Positions 8,547 to 18,520 of a stretch of DNA of 64,000 nt are shown piece by piece. How positions within the stretch are numbered: position 1 is the stretch's first letter; each line of letters opens with the position of its first letter. The stretch is taken from assembly GCF_000378985.1 (NCBI RefSeq), contig NZ_KB905370.1, forward strand, positions 5,935,520-5,999,519. Reading direction: 5' to 3'. The notes beneath the pieces were generated by a model that was given only the letters and a program-made list of their open reading frames with translations, ran no database searches and was not told the DNA's origin. The translations under genes were made by a program, and so were the position numbers. This DNA comes from Ensifer sp. BR816 (lineage in GTDB: Bacteria > Pseudomonadota > Alphaproteobacteria > Rhizobiales > Rhizobiaceae).

Positions 8547-10819
8547 CGGACGCTCCCTGCCGGCTGCAAAACCGAGCGAGTGGCCGGTGTCCCAGCAGTC
8601 CGAGCAGCCGCAAGGCTTCGCAATCTCAAGGCATTCGCGACGACGATCACCGACGAGGTGGACATCGCGATCGCCGCCACCAGCGGCGTCGCATAGCCGA
8701 GAATCGCGATGGGAACGGCGATGACGTTGTAGCCGACGGCCAGAGCGAAATTCTGCCGGATCAGCCGGCCGGCGCGGCGCGAGACCTCGATGGCGAAGGG
8801 CACTGCCGTCAATGGCTGGTGCATGAAGACGAAATCCGCCGCCTGGCGCCCGACGTCGGCGGCGGTCGCCGGCGCCATCGAGACATGTGCGGCGCGAAGG
8901 GCCGGCGCATCGTTGATGCCGTCGCCGACCATCAACACCCGGTGGCTGCCTGCCGCGGCTGCAAACGCCTCGACCTTGTGGCGCGGCGAGAGCTCGGACC
9001 ACCAGTTTGCAATTCCGAGCCTGCGGCCGACTTCCGCCACGACCGGTTCCCGGTCGCCGGAAAGAATGCCGGTCGCAAGCCCCAGCTCGTGCAGCGCCTC
9101 GATGCTCTCACGTGCGGCCGGGCGCAGGCGATCCTCGAAGCGGAAGAAGGCAAGTTCCTGCCCGTCGAGCGCAAGGATCGCTTCGGGCAACCCGCTTGAG
9201 ACGCCGCGACCGCCACAGGCGAAGCTGCGGCTGCCAAGCCGATACACACCCCGCATCGTCCTGGCTTCGATGCCCGCGCCCGGAACTTCGCTGATATCGC
9301 CTTCCAGATGGGAATTCTGCGCCGCATGGTGCAATGCGACCGCGATCGGATGGCGCGAATGCGCGGCGAGTGCGGCGGCGGTCGCCAAGGCTTCAGGCGC
9401 GATCTCGTTCGCGTTGACGAGCCGCAGCTCGCCGACGGTCAGCGTTCCCGTCTTGTCGAGAAGCACAGTGTCGATCTCGGCAAGGCGCTCCATGGCCGAG
9501 CCGTCCTTGACCATGACACCGCCCTGGAAGAGCCGCCCGGCGGCAACGACCTGCACGACCGGCACCGCTAGCCCAAGTGCGCAGGGGCACGTGATGATCA
9601 GGACGGCAACGGCGACCAGCATCGCATGGCGGACGTCGCCCTCCACCAACATCCAGCCGATAAAGGTCAGGAGCGCGAGCAGATGGACGATCGGCGAATA
9701 GTACCGCGCCGCCCGGTCGGCGATCCGGCGATAGCGGGCCCTGCCCCCTTCGGCCGCCTCCATCAGCCCCATGATCTCGGCGAGAAACGAGTCGCGCGCT
9801 GCTGCGGTCGCCTCGATGTTCAGCGGCCCCGTGAGGTTGAGCGTGCCGGCCTGGACGAGATCGCCAGCCGCGACCGCAATTGGCGCGTTCTCGCCGTTGA
9901 CGACGGAACGATCGAGATCGCTGCTGCCGGAAAGCACGCGCCCGTCGACCGGGATTCGCTCGCCGGCCGCGATCATCAGGCGTTCGCCCGGCTTGATCTC
10001 GTCGACAGGACGGTATTCCCGCGCGCCATCGGCATGGATAACCGTCGCACCGCGCGGCGACAGCCGTGCGATACCGCTGATCGCCGAGCGTGCCCGCCCC
10101 CGCATCATGTGGTCGAGCGTGCGGCCGATCAACAGGAAGAACAGCAAAGTGACCGACGCATCGAACCAGGCATGTTCACCATGGCCAATCGTCTCATAGA
10201 GCGACATGGCATAGGACAGGGTGACGGCCAGAGCGATCGGTACATCCATGTTGGTGCGCCCGTGGCGAAGCGCGTTCCAGGCCGACTGGTAGAAGAAGCG
10301 GCCGGCATAAACCAGAGTGGGTGCGGCGATCATCGCCGAGATCCAGTGGAAGAGATCGCGGGTGGCGGCATCTGCGCCAGACCAGACGGAAACGGAGAGC
10401 AGCATGATATTCGTTGCCGCGAAACCGGAAACCGCAACGGCGCGGATCAATTGCTTGAGAAGCTCATCGCCTTCGTCCTCGCCGGGCGAAAAGAGATGCG
10501 TCTCATAACCGCAACCCGCGATCGCACGCATGAATTCGCCAGGGTCGCTGCGGCGGCCACCCATCTCCTCCTTCCAGACGATCGTGACGCGGCGCGAGGA
10601 GAGATTGACGCGGGCGCGCTCGATCTCGGGTCTCGCGCGCAGCGTGCCTTCGACCGTGGTGATGCAGGCGCCGCAATAGACGCCCGGCACGCTGAGGTCG
10701 GTCTGGCGCAGCCCGCCTCCGAGGCTCCGGCTCGCAAGCCAGAGCTCTTCGGAGACGGGCAGCACCTGCCCCCCTTCGGCAACCATCGCGATCTCGACGC
10801 CAGGTGCGCAGCAGCTCAT
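8543..10819 (-). CDS. fixI: Copper-transporting P-type ATPase FixI (CcoI)
   Basis: This 758-residue P1B-type ATPase exports Cu(I) across the inner membrane for assembly of cbb3 oxidase. It has an N-terminal metal-binding domain (CGAC, residues 49-52), the intramembrane CPC motif (411-413), the phosphorylation site DKTGT (455-459), the HP motif in SRHP (488-491) and the hinge GDGIND (632-637). An extra MSCC start adds two cysteines. The ATG at 10819 overlaps the fixH stop, and the stop overlaps fixS. The frame opens further upstream but that part lies in fixH. Confidence 0.96.
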   Translation of the reverse strand: MSCCAPGVEIAMVAEGGQVLPVSEELWLASRSLGGGLRQTDLSVPGVYCGACITTVEGTLRARPEIERARVNLSSRRVTIVWKEEMGGRRSDPGEFMRAIAGCGYETHLFSPGEDEGDELLKQLIRAVAVSGFAATNIMLLSVSVWSGADAATRDLFHWISAMIAAPTLVYAGRFFYQSAWNALRHGRTNMDVPIALAVTLSYAMSLYETIGHGEHAWFDASVTLLFFLLIGRTLDHMMRGRARSAISGIARLSPRGATVIHADGAREYRPVDEIKPGERLMIAAGERIPVDGRVLSGSSDLDRSVVNGENAPIAVAAGDLVQAGTLNLTGPLNIEATAAARDSFLAEIMGLMEAAEGGRARYRRIADRAARYYSPIVHLLALLTFIGWMLVEGDVRHAMLVAVAVLIITCPCALGLAVPVVQVVAAGRLFQGGVMVKDGSAMERLAEIDTVLLDKTGTLTVGELRLVNANEIAPEALATAAALAAHSRHPIAVALHHAAQNSHLEGDISEVPGAGIEARTMRGVYRLGSRSFACGGRGVSSGLPEAILALDGQELAFFRFEDRLRPAARESIEALHELGLATGILSGDREPVVAEVGRRLGIANWWSELSPRHKVEAFAAAAGSHRVLMVGDGINDAPALRAAHVSMAPATAADVGRQAADFVFMHQPLTAVPFAIEVSRRAGRLIRQNFALAVGYNVIAVPIAILGYATPLVAAIAMSTSSVIVVANALRLRSLAAARTAGTPATRSVLQPAGSVR

Positions 10820-11310
10820 TTGTCTTCTCCCGGCGCCATGAAGCGGATGGCCTGGCGGTAGACGACGGCTTCGCCTGAAATCGCCGTCACGTCGGCGATC
10901 CATTGGCCGGGCTTGAGTGTATCCGTCGCCAGGAAGGCGCCCTCGCCCTCGCGATCGAGCTCGACGCGGAGATCCTCATGTTCCTCGACCGGCCGCTTGA
11001 AGACAGCGAGGACCCTGTCGATCTGTTTGGCCGGTTCACCGCTGTGCGTGACGACGTAGCGGATGGCGCCGGGCTCGGCCGTCAGCCGGCCGGTGATACC
11101 GCTTGCCTGGAAGGCGCGGGTCTCTGCCACCTTGCCGTTGAACTGCTGGCTGGCGACATAGGTGTTCTCGACGACGAGACCGCTCCAGCTGCGGCTGGCA
11201 TTCCATGCCATGACGACGTTGACGGAGATAATCGTTCCGAAGAACAGGGCCATCACCGCGATCATGTGCCAACCGGTGAATTGCCGCTGTTTGCTGCGTT
11301 CGCCAATCAT
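10816..11310 (-). CDS. fixH: Cbb3 oxidase assembly protein FixH (CcoH)
   Basis: This 164-residue protein has an N-terminal membrane anchor (WHMIAVMALFFGTIISVNVV) followed by a periplasmic beta domain with VVENTYVASQQFN, the typical FixH core. FixH/CcoH stabilises the CcoNOP complex during assembly. The ATG at 11310 follows fixG by seven bases, and the stop overlaps the fixI start. The longer open frame upstream lies inside fixG and is ignored. Confidence 0.94.
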   Translation of the reverse strand: MIGERSKQRQFTGWHMIAVMALFFGTIISVNVVMAWNASRSWSGLVVENTYVASQQFNGKVAETRAFQASGITGRLTAEPGAIRYVVTHSGEPAKQIDRVLAVFKRPVEEHEDLRVELDREGEGAFLATDTLKPGQWIADVTAISGEAVVYRQAIRFMAPGEDK

Positions 11311-11317
11311 GTGCGCC

Positions 11318-12892
11318 TCATCTTGCTGGTGCGGGCCGGTTGAAATTCGCCTGGTACACGTCCTGCTCGTGGCTCGACGGATCGTCGGCAATCAATGTGA
11401 AGCCGGTATCCGCCTCGGCGAATTTGTCCCTGGGTAAGGTCACGAAGACCTTGAGCGCCGTGACCTTGTCCGGATCGACGTTGACCGCAAAGCTCCGACC
11501 GTCGCCGGGCGCGTGGCCGGCAATGCGCATCCGCGCCGACGGCATGCCCTCGATCGTAAGCCGGATGGTGCGCTGCTCGGGGATCATGTTGAGCAGCTTG
11601 ACCATGTAGCCATTGCGCACCGAACCGTCGGACTCCACGACATATTGAGGATTTCGATCGTGCAGCACGTTGAGCTCGAGCCGGTCACGCGACAGGAGTC
11701 CAAAGACCAGGCCGAGGCCCATCAGGGCCCAGACGGCGAAGTAGAGGAGAACGCGGGTCCGAAAGATGATGCGCCAGTTGAAGTGCCTGACCTCATCCAC
11801 GAAGGCGCCGGTGGTGTCGCGCACGCGTTTCGGATCGATCGCAGCCGCCCCATTGTTCGTCGCCAGCGCCATATTGGCGGCATAGTCACTCAGTGTCGCG
11901 TAGGAAATCAGCCCGCGCTCGCGGCCGAGCTTGTCCATCACGCCGTCGCAGGCATCGATGCAGAGCGCGCAGGTAATGCATTCGAGCTGCTGGCCGTCGC
12001 GTATGTCGATGCCCATCGGGCAGACCGCGACGCAGGCATTGCAATCAACGCAATCGCCGACGACCTCGCCGGTCGCAGCCGCCTTCTTGGCATGGCGCGA
12101 GCGCGGTTCGCCACGCCAGTCATTATAGGTGACGACGAGCGAATTCTCGTCCAGCATCGTCGCCTGAATGCGCGGCCAGGGGCACATATAGGTGCAGACC
12201 TGCTCACGCATAAGCCCGCCGAAGACATAGGTCGTGGCCGTCAGGGTCGCCACCGTGAAATAGGCGACGGGCGGCGCCTCGAGGGTGACGAAACTTTCGA
12301 GCAGCGATGGAGCGTCGGCGAAGTAGAAGATCCAGGCGCCGCCGGTCGCAATGCCGATCAGCAGCCAGATCGCATGCTTGGCAAGGCGCTTGCGGATCTT
12401 GTCGAGCGTCCACGGCCCCGAATCGAGGCGCATCCGCGCATTGCGGTCGCCCTCGATGAACCGCTCGACCACCAAAAAGAGATCGACCCAGACGGTCTGC
12501 GGACAGGCATAGCCACACCAGGCGCGGCCCACGGCCGAAGTCACGAGGAAAAGGCCGAAGCCTGCCATCACAAGCAGACCGGCAACGAAGAAGAACTCCT
12601 GCGGCCAGATCTCGATGAAGAAGAAATAGAAGCGCCTGGCCGCCAGATCGACGAGGACGGCCTGATCCGGCGCATGTGCCCCTCGATCCCAACGGATCCA
12701 AGGCATCAGGTAGTAGATGCCAAGCGTCACCAGCATGACAAGCCACTTGAAGCGGCGAAAGCGCCCCTCGGCGCGCTTCGGGAAGATCTTCCTGCGCTTC
12801 TCGTAAAGGGGTTTACGAACGCGCGCGGCATTGAGCGGCTCGGCTTCCAGCCTTTCGATCGACTGAGCTTTGGCGAGAGATCGGGGATGCAT
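11318..12892 (-). CDS. fixG: FixG (CcoG) iron-sulfur membrane protein
   Basis: This 524-residue polyferredoxin membrane protein is the first gene of fixGHIS. Members of the CcoG family act in cbb3 oxidase biogenesis and have been shown to reduce Cu(II) to Cu(I). It shows several transmembrane helices in the first 230 residues with conserved cysteines (GRAWCGYACPQTVW, VCTYMCPWPR), two 4Fe-4S motifs (CVDCNACVAVCP 281-292, CITCALCIDAC 305-315) and a C-terminal Ig-like domain. An anaerobox 62 bases upstream indicates FixK/FnrN control. Confidence 0.96.
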   Translation of the reverse strand: MHPRSLAKAQSIERLEAEPLNAARVRKPLYEKRRKIFPKRAEGRFRRFKWLVMLVTLGIYYLMPWIRWDRGAHAPDQAVLVDLAARRFYFFFIEIWPQEFFFVAGLLVMAGFGLFLVTSAVGRAWCGYACPQTVWVDLFLVVERFIEGDRNARMRLDSGPWTLDKIRKRLAKHAIWLLIGIATGGAWIFYFADAPSLLESFVTLEAPPVAYFTVATLTATTYVFGGLMREQVCTYMCPWPRIQATMLDENSLVVTYNDWRGEPRSRHAKKAAATGEVVGDCVDCNACVAVCPMGIDIRDGQQLECITCALCIDACDGVMDKLGRERGLISYATLSDYAANMALATNNGAAAIDPKRVRDTTGAFVDEVRHFNWRIIFRTRVLLYFAVWALMGLGLVFGLLSRDRLELNVLHDRNPQYVVESDGSVRNGYMVKLLNMIPEQRTIRLTIEGMPSARMRIAGHAPGDGRSFAVNVDPDKVTALKVFVTLPRDKFAEADTGFTLIADDPSSHEQDVYQANFNRPAPAR

Positions 12893-12953
12893 CCATGGAA
12901 TCCGGATTGTTTCCTGAGTGCCCCGTCATTGCCGATTTCGCTGGCCTCAAGCC

Positions 12954-12967
12954 TTGATCTGCGTCAA
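12954..12967. promoter_or_regulatory. Anaerobox (FixK/FnrN site) upstream of fixG
   Basis: TTGATCTGCGTCAA fits the TTGAT-N4-(A/G)TCAA consensus for FixK/FNR proteins. It lies 62 bases before the fixG start codon in the gap between fixG and the divergent AraC gene, so fixGHIS has its own oxygen-regulated promoter. Confidence 0.88.
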
Positions 12968-13088
12968 GTCTCAGGCCGAATGCCAACGGTGCGTCGAAAA
13001 GTCCAAGCGCAAGCCTCGCCGACAATCGGCCCCTTTCGGCCCACTTTTCGCGATAGGATGGCTTGAGCTTTAAGCTCGAGGAGCCGGC

Positions 13089-13988
13089 ATGCAGACAACG
13101 ATCCTGCCCAGACTTGCGCAAAGTGCAGGCATCTACCGAGAGCACCCCGCGGCCGGCGCACTCGCCGCCCATCTCAAATGCCTGTGGCTGCATCAACTGC
13201 CCGACGGCGCGGCCCTGCCCATTGCGGTGGTGCCGGACGGCTGCGCCGACATCATCTGGACGTCCCGCGGCTTGGCAGTGGTGGGGCCGGACAGGGTAGC
13301 TGCCTTTCCTCGGCTTGCGCCGGGCGAAACCATTGTCGGCGCCCGCTTCCGGATCGGTGCAGCGGCAATCTTTCTGCGCACGCCGCTTAGCGAACTGACC
13401 GGCCAAATGCTGCCACTTGATCTCCTCTGGGGGCGAGTGGCCGGCGAAGTGGACGAGCGATTGGCTTCGGCGCGCGACGCTTCGGAGCGTTTCACTGTGC
13501 TCGCCAGCGCATTGGGAGGCCGCCTGTCGACGGTGCGGGCACCATCACCGAACGTCGTTTCGCTGGTGAAGCATTTGCACGAACGACGTCCGACGGCGGC
13601 GGACCCGATCCGGGCACTGGCGCGAACCACCGGCCTCAGCGAGCGAAGCCTGCGCCGTCTCTGTCTCGAACATTTCGGCTATGGCGCCAAGACGCTCGAT
13701 CGCATCCTCCGCCTGCAACGTTTCCTGGCGGCCTGCCGTGGCCGGCCACGGAAAAATCTGGCAATCCTTGCCCTTGATGCCGGCTATGCCGACCAGGCGC
13801 ACCTCTCCCGGGAGGCGCGGGAACTCACCACGCTGACGCCCCGCGAAATCCGGCTGCAACTCGCCGCAGACCCGACACGATCCGAGAAGACCGACCCGGT
13901 GAAGCACGAGATTGGCCGTTTCGTTCAAGACCGTTGCGCAACCGATTGCTATCAAAGCGAGAAACGGAGACACGCATGGCCACGATGA
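13089..13988 (+). CDS. AraC-family transcriptional regulator
   Basis: This is a 299-residue regulator. The N-terminal part (HPAAGALAAHLKCLWLHQ, VVPDGCADIIW) is the DUF6597-like sensor seen with many AraC proteins. The C-terminal part has a double helix-turn-helix (ALARTTGLSERSLRRLCLEH, then ILALDAGYADQAHLSREARE near residues 225-245). A GAGGAG Shine-Dalgarno precedes the ATG. It overlaps the SRPBCC gene by 13 bases and heads a three-gene operon that sits on the opposite strand between fixP and fixG. The effector is unknown. Confidence 0.88.
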   Translation: MQTTILPRLAQSAGIYREHPAAGALAAHLKCLWLHQLPDGAALPIAVVPDGCADIIWTSRGLAVVGPDRVAAFPRLAPGETIVGARFRIGAAAIFLRTPLSELTGQMLPLDLLWGRVAGEVDERLASARDASERFTVLASALGGRLSTVRAPSPNVVSLVKHLHERRPTAADPIRALARTTGLSERSLRRLCLEHFGYGAKTLDRILRLQRFLAACRGRPRKNLAILALDAGYADQAHLSREARELTTLTPREIRLQLAADPTRSEKTDPVKHEIGRFVQDRCATDCYQSEKRRHAWPR

Positions 13989-14410
13989 CAGCCAGAATCA
14001 TTCATATATCGATCGAGCGCGACTGGCGCGATGTCTACGCCTTCATGTCCGATCACGGGAAAATGCCGCTCTGGGCATCGGGGCTCTCCTCGGGGCTCAA
14101 GCGTGACGGCGACGAGTGGCTCGCCCCAGGCCCCCTCGGCAATGCCCGCGTCCGCTTCGCTCCCGACAATGCACTCGGGGTCGTCGACCATCTCGTGACG
14201 CTCGAGAATGGCGCAAAGGTCCACAACGCCCTCCGGGTCGTCCCGAATGGCGACGGAGCGGAAGTGATGTTCACCCTTTTGAGGCAGCCCGGCATGAGCG
14301 ACGCGCAGTTCGCGGCCGACGCCGCCACAGTGGAAGAGGATCTCGCTGCCTTGAAGGGTTTTCTGGAACGAGAAACAAGAGCCGGGAGAGGACATTACCA
14401 TGACCGGTAA
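13976..14410 (+). CDS. SRPBCC (START-like) domain protein
   Basis: This 144-residue protein starts with a strand typical of SRPBCC/polyketide cyclase-like folds (ARIIHISIERDWRDVYAFM), followed by hydrophobic-cavity strands (NARVRFAPDNALGVVDHLV). The ATG at 13976 has a Shine-Dalgarno (CGGAGA). Such proteins bind small hydrophobic ligands; no ligand can be assigned. It overlaps the AraC gene upstream and the VOC gene downstream, so the three are co-transcribed and likely respond to or modify a common compound. Confidence 0.8.
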   Translation: MATMTARIIHISIERDWRDVYAFMSDHGKMPLWASGLSSGLKRDGDEWLAPGPLGNARVRFAPDNALGVVDHLVTLENGAKVHNALRVVPNGDGAEVMFTLLRQPGMSDAQFAADAATVEEDLAALKGFLERETRAGRGHYHDR

Positions 14411-14747
14411 CGACCGACGCATCGACTATATCGAATTCAACGTTGCCGACATTGCAGCGAGCAAGGCCTTTTACGGCAGCGCTTTCGGCTGGACCTTCAC
14501 GGACTACGGTCCGGAATACTGCGAATTCGCCGACGGCCGGCTGACCGGCGGCTTCACGACGCTCGGACCGGTGCGCAGCGGCGGGCCGCTGGTTATCATC
14601 TATGCCGACGATCTGGAGGGCACTCAAACCCGCGTGGAGGCGGCCGGCGGCACGATCCTCAAGCCGATCTTCTCCTTCCCCGGGGGCAGGCGCTTTCACT
14701 TTGCCGATCCGGACGGCTATGAATTGGCGGCGTGGTCAAAACAATAA
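14400..14747 (+). CDS. VOC-family (glyoxalase/bleomycin resistance) protein
   Basis: A 115-residue single vicinal-oxygen-chelate domain. DYIEFNVADIAASKAFY and GWTFTDYGPEYCEF form the first half, and FHFADPDGYELAAW is the typical end. The metal ligands expected of an enzyme are only partly evident, so it could be an enzyme or a binding protein. It overlaps the SRPBCC gene by 11 bases and closes the AraC-SRPBCC-VOC operon, ending about 210 bases from the convergent fixP end. Confidence 0.85.
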   Translation: MTGNDRRIDYIEFNVADIAASKAFYGSAFGWTFTDYGPEYCEFADGRLTGGFTTLGPVRSGGPLVIIYADDLEGTQTRVEAAGGTILKPIFSFPGGRRFHFADPDGYELAAWSKQ

Positions 14748-14958
14748 CGGCGAAGCGCGCGAGATCATTTGCCAAAGCGGATGAAAAGTACGCTGACAAG
14801 GCCGAAGACGACGATGCGCTGATGAACTGCGGCGACCCTTGCAGGTTTGAAAAAACATACTCCGCTGCAAGGCAAAGTTTAGCATCTCCTATTGGATTGC
14901 GCACAGAAAAGCCGCGCGGCGAATCAACTTTGGGTCCGATGCTTGTCGGTTCGCTTTG

Positions 14959-15822
14959 CTACTCGCCGCCGCCAAGCGAGTGAACGAAGACCGCCAGCTG
15001 CTTGACTGTCGTATCGCCTATGCGGGGCAGCCAGGCGGGCATGACGCCATGCTTCGGCGCCTTCATCTGGTTGACGATCGCCTGCTCGCCCTCTCCGTTC
15101 AGCCAGATCGCATCGGCCAGATTGGGTGCCCCCATCTCGCGATTGCCCTTTGCATCCGCGCCGTGACATGCGGAGCAGTTGTCGGCGAAGAGCTGTTTTC
15201 CGTCCTCGGCGAGTTCGGGGCTGGAGGACGCACCACCAAGACTGAGCACGTAGGCGGCGCTCGCGCGCATCTCGTCGGGTGTCAGCATCTCCGCGAAGGA
15301 CGACATCTCGGATACGCGCGTTTCCGCGTCGCCGCTGTGACGTATGCCATGTGCGATGGTCTGATAGATCTCCTCCGGCTTGCCGCCCCAAAGCCACTCG
15401 TCGTCGTTGAGGTTCGGAAAGCCCTTGGCGCCTGCGGCGCCGGAACCGTGGCACTGGGCACAGTTTACCTTGAAGGCAGAGGCACCGCCGGCGACCGCGA
15501 ATTGCTGGAGTTGCGGGTCGGCGATGATCTCGTCGAGCGAACTCGACGCGATCCGCTCAAGGCTGCCTGCCTGCGCCACCTTGGCATTGGCGAGTTCCAT
15601 GCTGACGTCGGCACGGCTGGAGAAGCCAAGGTATCCCTTGGTCGCATCGGTCAGCATCGGGATCGATGGATAGGCCACCGCATAGCCGATCCCCCAGAGG
15701 ATCGTGGCGTAGAAGGTATAGACCCACCAGCGCGGCATCGGATTGTTGAGTTCGCGGATGCCATCCCACTCGTGGCCGGTGGTTTCGACGCCGCTGACCT
15801 CATCGATATGCTTGTTCGCCAT
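14959..15822 (-). CDS. fixP: Cbb3 oxidase diheme cytochrome c subunit FixP (CcoP)
   Basis: This 287-residue subunit is anchored by one N-terminal transmembrane helix (WWVYTFYATILWGIGYAVAY) and has two periplasmic heme c sites, CAQCH (121-125) and CSACH (216-220), that pass electrons toward FixO and FixN. I place the start at the ATG at 15822, preceded by GGAGGA at the end of fixQ; an upstream TTG in the same frame is unlikely. It is the last gene of fixNOQP. Confidence 0.96.
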   Translation of the reverse strand: MANKHIDEVSGVETTGHEWDGIRELNNPMPRWWVYTFYATILWGIGYAVAYPSIPMLTDATKGYLGFSSRADVSMELANAKVAQAGSLERIASSSLDEIIADPQLQQFAVAGGASAFKVNCAQCHGSGAAGAKGFPNLNDDEWLWGGKPEEIYQTIAHGIRHSGDAETRVSEMSSFAEMLTPDEMRASAAYVLSLGGASSSPELAEDGKQLFADNCSACHGADAKGNREMGAPNLADAIWLNGEGEQAIVNQMKAPKHGVMPAWLPRIGDTTVKQLAVFVHSLGGGE

Positions 15823-15824
15823 GA

Positions 15825-15977
15825 TCAATCCTCCTTCAGAGGTATGGAAGCGGCCTGGTTGGCGGCCGTCTTGGCGCCAGGCCGGAAGATGAAAGCGACG
15901 ACGCCGAGAAAGAACAGCGTCATCGCCAGGAGGGCCCAGCTGTCGGCGAAATGGCGCATGGCGGTATAGGTTTCCAT
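15825..15977 (-). CDS. fixQ: Cbb3 oxidase subunit FixQ (CcoQ)
   Basis: This small gene encodes 50 residues: METYTAMRHFADSW, then one transmembrane helix (ALLAMTLFFLGVVAFIF), then RPGAKTAAN, which is the standard FixQ layout. FixQ/CcoQ stabilises the oxidase complex. It lies 14 bases after fixO and two bases before fixP, exactly where expected. Confidence 0.94.
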   Translation of the reverse strand: METYTAMRHFADSWALLAMTLFFLGVVAFIFRPGAKTAANQAASIPLKED

Positions 15978-15991
15978 GTCAGCTCCCCTTC

Positions 15992-16723
15992 TCAGCGATA
16001 GCCGGTCGTATCGTCATAGGTGGAGAAGTCGACGAGCGTGCCGAGCATCTGCAGATAGGCGACAAGCGCATCCATCTCCGTCAGCTTTTGCGGATCGCCG
16101 TCGAAATCGCCGAGCTTCGCCTTGGGGTAGCGCGCCTCGAGGCCGGAGGTGTCGGCATTCGGATCGGCCTGCGCCTTGACGTCCGCAAGCGCGCTGTCGA
16201 TCATCTCGTCCGTGTAGGGGACGCCGACCGCCCGGTTGGCCTTGAGGCTCATGGCAACGTTCTTCACGTCGAGTGGCGTTTCCTTGAGGAAGGCGTAGCT
16301 CGGCATGACCGATTCCGGCACGACGGAGCGCGGTTCGATCATGTGCTGGACGTGCCATTCGTTGGAATAGCGCTCGCCGACACGGGCGAGATCCGGGCCG
16401 GTGCGCTTCGAGCCCCACTGGAACGGATGGTCGTACATCGACTCCGCCGCCAGCGAATAATGCCCGTAGCGCTCCACCTCGTCGCGGAACGGCCGGATCA
16501 TCTGGCTGTGGCAGACATAGCAGCCCTCACGGACGTAGATGTCACGGCCGGCAAGCTCCAGCGGCGAATAGGGCCGCATTCCCTCGACCTTTTCGATCGT
16601 GTTTTCGAGATAGAAGAGCGGCGCGATTTCGACGATGCCGCCGATCGAGACGACCAGCAGGGAGCCGACGAGAAGCAGCGTGGCGTTGCGTTCGAGTAGA
16701 GAGTGTTTGTCGAGAATGGACAT
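15992..16723 (-). CDS. fixO: Cbb3 oxidase monoheme cytochrome c subunit FixO (CcoO)
   Basis: This 243-residue membrane-anchored cytochrome c has an N-terminal helix ([20 protein letters not shown]), a heme c site CYVCH (68-72) followed by [15 protein letters not shown], and a distal Met ligand region typical of CcoO. It accepts electrons from FixP. It starts 11 bases after fixN. Confidence 0.97.
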   Translation of the reverse strand: MSILDKHSLLERNATLLLVGSLLVVSIGGIVEIAPLFYLENTIEKVEGMRPYSPLELAGRDIYVREGCYVCHSQMIRPFRDEVERYGHYSLAAESMYDHPFQWGSKRTGPDLARVGERYSNEWHVQHMIEPRSVVPESVMPSYAFLKETPLDVKNVAMSLKANRAVGVPYTDEMIDSALADVKAQADPNADTSGLEARYPKAKLGDFDGDPQKLTEMDALVAYLQMLGTLVDFSTYDDTTGYR

Positions 16724-16734
16724 CGTCTGCCCTC

Positions 16735-18354
16735 CTATTCCGCGGCCGCGGGCAGCGCCGCAGCATCGAGGATCGAGGCCTCGTCGCGGACCCGACCAAG
16801 GATCGTCATTGTTACGTTGAAGGCCATCAGAAGCGCGCCGGCGAGGAACAGGGCGCCGCCGGCGGCACGCATGACGTAGTAGGGGAACATCGCTGCGACC
16901 GATTCCGCGAAGGAATAGACGAGGAAGCCCTGGTCATCATACTCGCGCCACATCAGACCCTGCTGGATGCCGGCGACCCACATGGTCGCGGCATAGACGA
17001 CGATACCGAGCGTGGCGAGCCAGAAGTGCCAGTTGACCATGCGCAGGCTGTAGAGCCGCTCACGATTCCACAGCTTCGGCACCAGATAGTAGACGGCACC
17101 GAAGGTGATCAGGCCGTTCCAGCCGAGCGCGCCCGAATGCACGTGGCCGATGGTCCAGTCGGTATAGTGGCTGAGCGAATTGACCGCCTTGATCGACATC
17201 ATCGGCCCTTCGAAGGTCGCCATGCCGTAGAAGGCGACGGCCATGACCATCATGCGCACGACCGGATCGGTGCGGATCTTGTCCCAGGCTCCCGACAGCG
17301 TCATCAGACCGTTGATCATGCCGCCCCAGGAGGGCATCCAGAGCATCACGGAAAAGACCATGCCGAGCGTTTGCGCCCAGTCGGGGAGCGCCGTGTAATG
17401 GAGGTGATGCGGACCGGCCCAGATATACATGAAGATCAGCGACCAGAAGTGGATGATCGACAGCCGGTAGGAATAGACCGGGCGGTTCACCTGCTTGGGA
17501 ATGAAGTAGTACATCATCGCCAGGAAGCCGGCGGTCAGGAAGAAGCCCACCGCATTGTGTCCGTACCACCATTGCGTCAGCGCATCCTGCACGCCCGCGA
17601 AGGCCGAGTAGCTCTTGGATCCGAGGAATGAGACCGGCACCGCCAGATTGTTGACGATGTGGAGCATCGCGATCGTGACGATGAAGGCGAGATAGAACCA
17701 GTTCGCCACGTAGATATGCGGCTCCTTGCGCACCAGGATCGTGCCCAGGAAGACAATGAGGTAGGCGACCCAGACGATCGTCAGCCACAGGTCGACATAC
17801 CATTCCGGTTCCGCATATTCGCGCCCCTGGGTGATCCCGAGCAGATAGCCGGTGGCGGCGAGCACGATGAAGAGCTGGTAGCCCCAGAAGACGAACCAGC
17901 CGAGATTGCCGCCGAAGAGCCGGGCACGACTGGTGCGCTGCACGACATAGAGCGACGTGGCAATCAGGGCGTTACCGCCGAACGCGAAGATGACGGCTGA
18001 GGTGTGCAGCGGCCGCACGCGCCCGAAATTGAACCACGGCTCGATGTTGAGGTCGGGAAAGGCGAGTTGCAGCGCCACGACGACGCCGACGAGGAACCCG
18101 ACCACACCCCAAAAAACCGTGGCAATCACGCCGTACTTGACCACCTCATCGAAGTATTCCCCAGGCGGCGGCGCGCGCCCTTCCAAGGCGGGCCGAAATT
18201 CGACCCGCCGCATGAGCACGATCGTGCCGCCGAAAAGCACGAAGAACAGCACCCACATATGCGCTGCGAAAAGGCGGTCCTCGGCGAATCCGGCTCCCAC
18301 CAGCGCCAGGAAGGCGCCGATACCGAGCAGGATCGTCTCGACTGTGTATTTCAT
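16735..18354 (-). CDS. fixN: Cbb3-type cytochrome c oxidase catalytic subunit FixN (CcoN)
   Basis: This is the 539-residue heme-copper oxidase subunit I of the high-affinity cbb3 terminal oxidase used in microaerobic respiration and in bacteroids. It has twelve or so transmembrane helices and the heme-ligand histidines in [25 protein letters not shown] and [20 protein letters not shown], together with the [16 protein letters not shown] segment. The start at 18354 ([11 protein letters not shown]) fits the family; the frame extends further up without homology. A perfect anaerobox lies about 100 bases upstream. Confidence 0.97.
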   Translation of the reverse strand: MKYTVETILLGIGAFLALVGAGFAEDRLFAAHMWVLFFVLFGGTIVLMRRVEFRPALEGRAPPPGEYFDEVVKYGVIATVFWGVVGFLVGVVVALQLAFPDLNIEPWFNFGRVRPLHTSAVIFAFGGNALIATSLYVVQRTSRARLFGGNLGWFVFWGYQLFIVLAATGYLLGITQGREYAEPEWYVDLWLTIVWVAYLIVFLGTILVRKEPHIYVANWFYLAFIVTIAMLHIVNNLAVPVSFLGSKSYSAFAGVQDALTQWWYGHNAVGFFLTAGFLAMMYYFIPKQVNRPVYSYRLSIIHFWSLIFMYIWAGPHHLHYTALPDWAQTLGMVFSVMLWMPSWGGMINGLMTLSGAWDKIRTDPVVRMMVMAVAFYGMATFEGPMMSIKAVNSLSHYTDWTIGHVHSGALGWNGLITFGAVYYLVPKLWNRERLYSLRMVNWHFWLATLGIVVYAATMWVAGIQQGLMWREYDDQGFLVYSFAESVAAMFPYYVMRAAGGALFLAGALLMAFNVTMTILGRVRDEASILDAAALPAAAE

Positions 18355-18456
18355 TGTTGGGCCCCCAACTTTTCCCGATCTGCCGGCAAATCGCGCGGAT
18401 TGCGACGCGATCCGCCAGCTTGGCTGGAGATGTGTCGGAATCACCCCTTGCCCGCC

Positions 18457-18470
18457 TTGATTCAGATCAA
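18457..18470. promoter_or_regulatory. Perfect anaerobox shared by fixN and the hemerythrin-like gene
   Basis: TTGATTCAGATCAA is a perfect match to TTGAT-N4-ATCAA. It is centred about 109 bases from the fixN start codon and about 57 bases from the divergent gene at 18521. Being symmetrical, one site could activate both genes under low oxygen. Confidence 0.92.
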
Positions 18471-18520
18471 GGTGAAGCACCGTCCATTTGCCGCATCCTC
18501 CCGACATGGAGGACGGTGAC

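Noticed and set aside
9626-10861. Open frame of about 411 codons opposite fixI
   Set aside because: Antisense shadow of fixI without a recognisable product.
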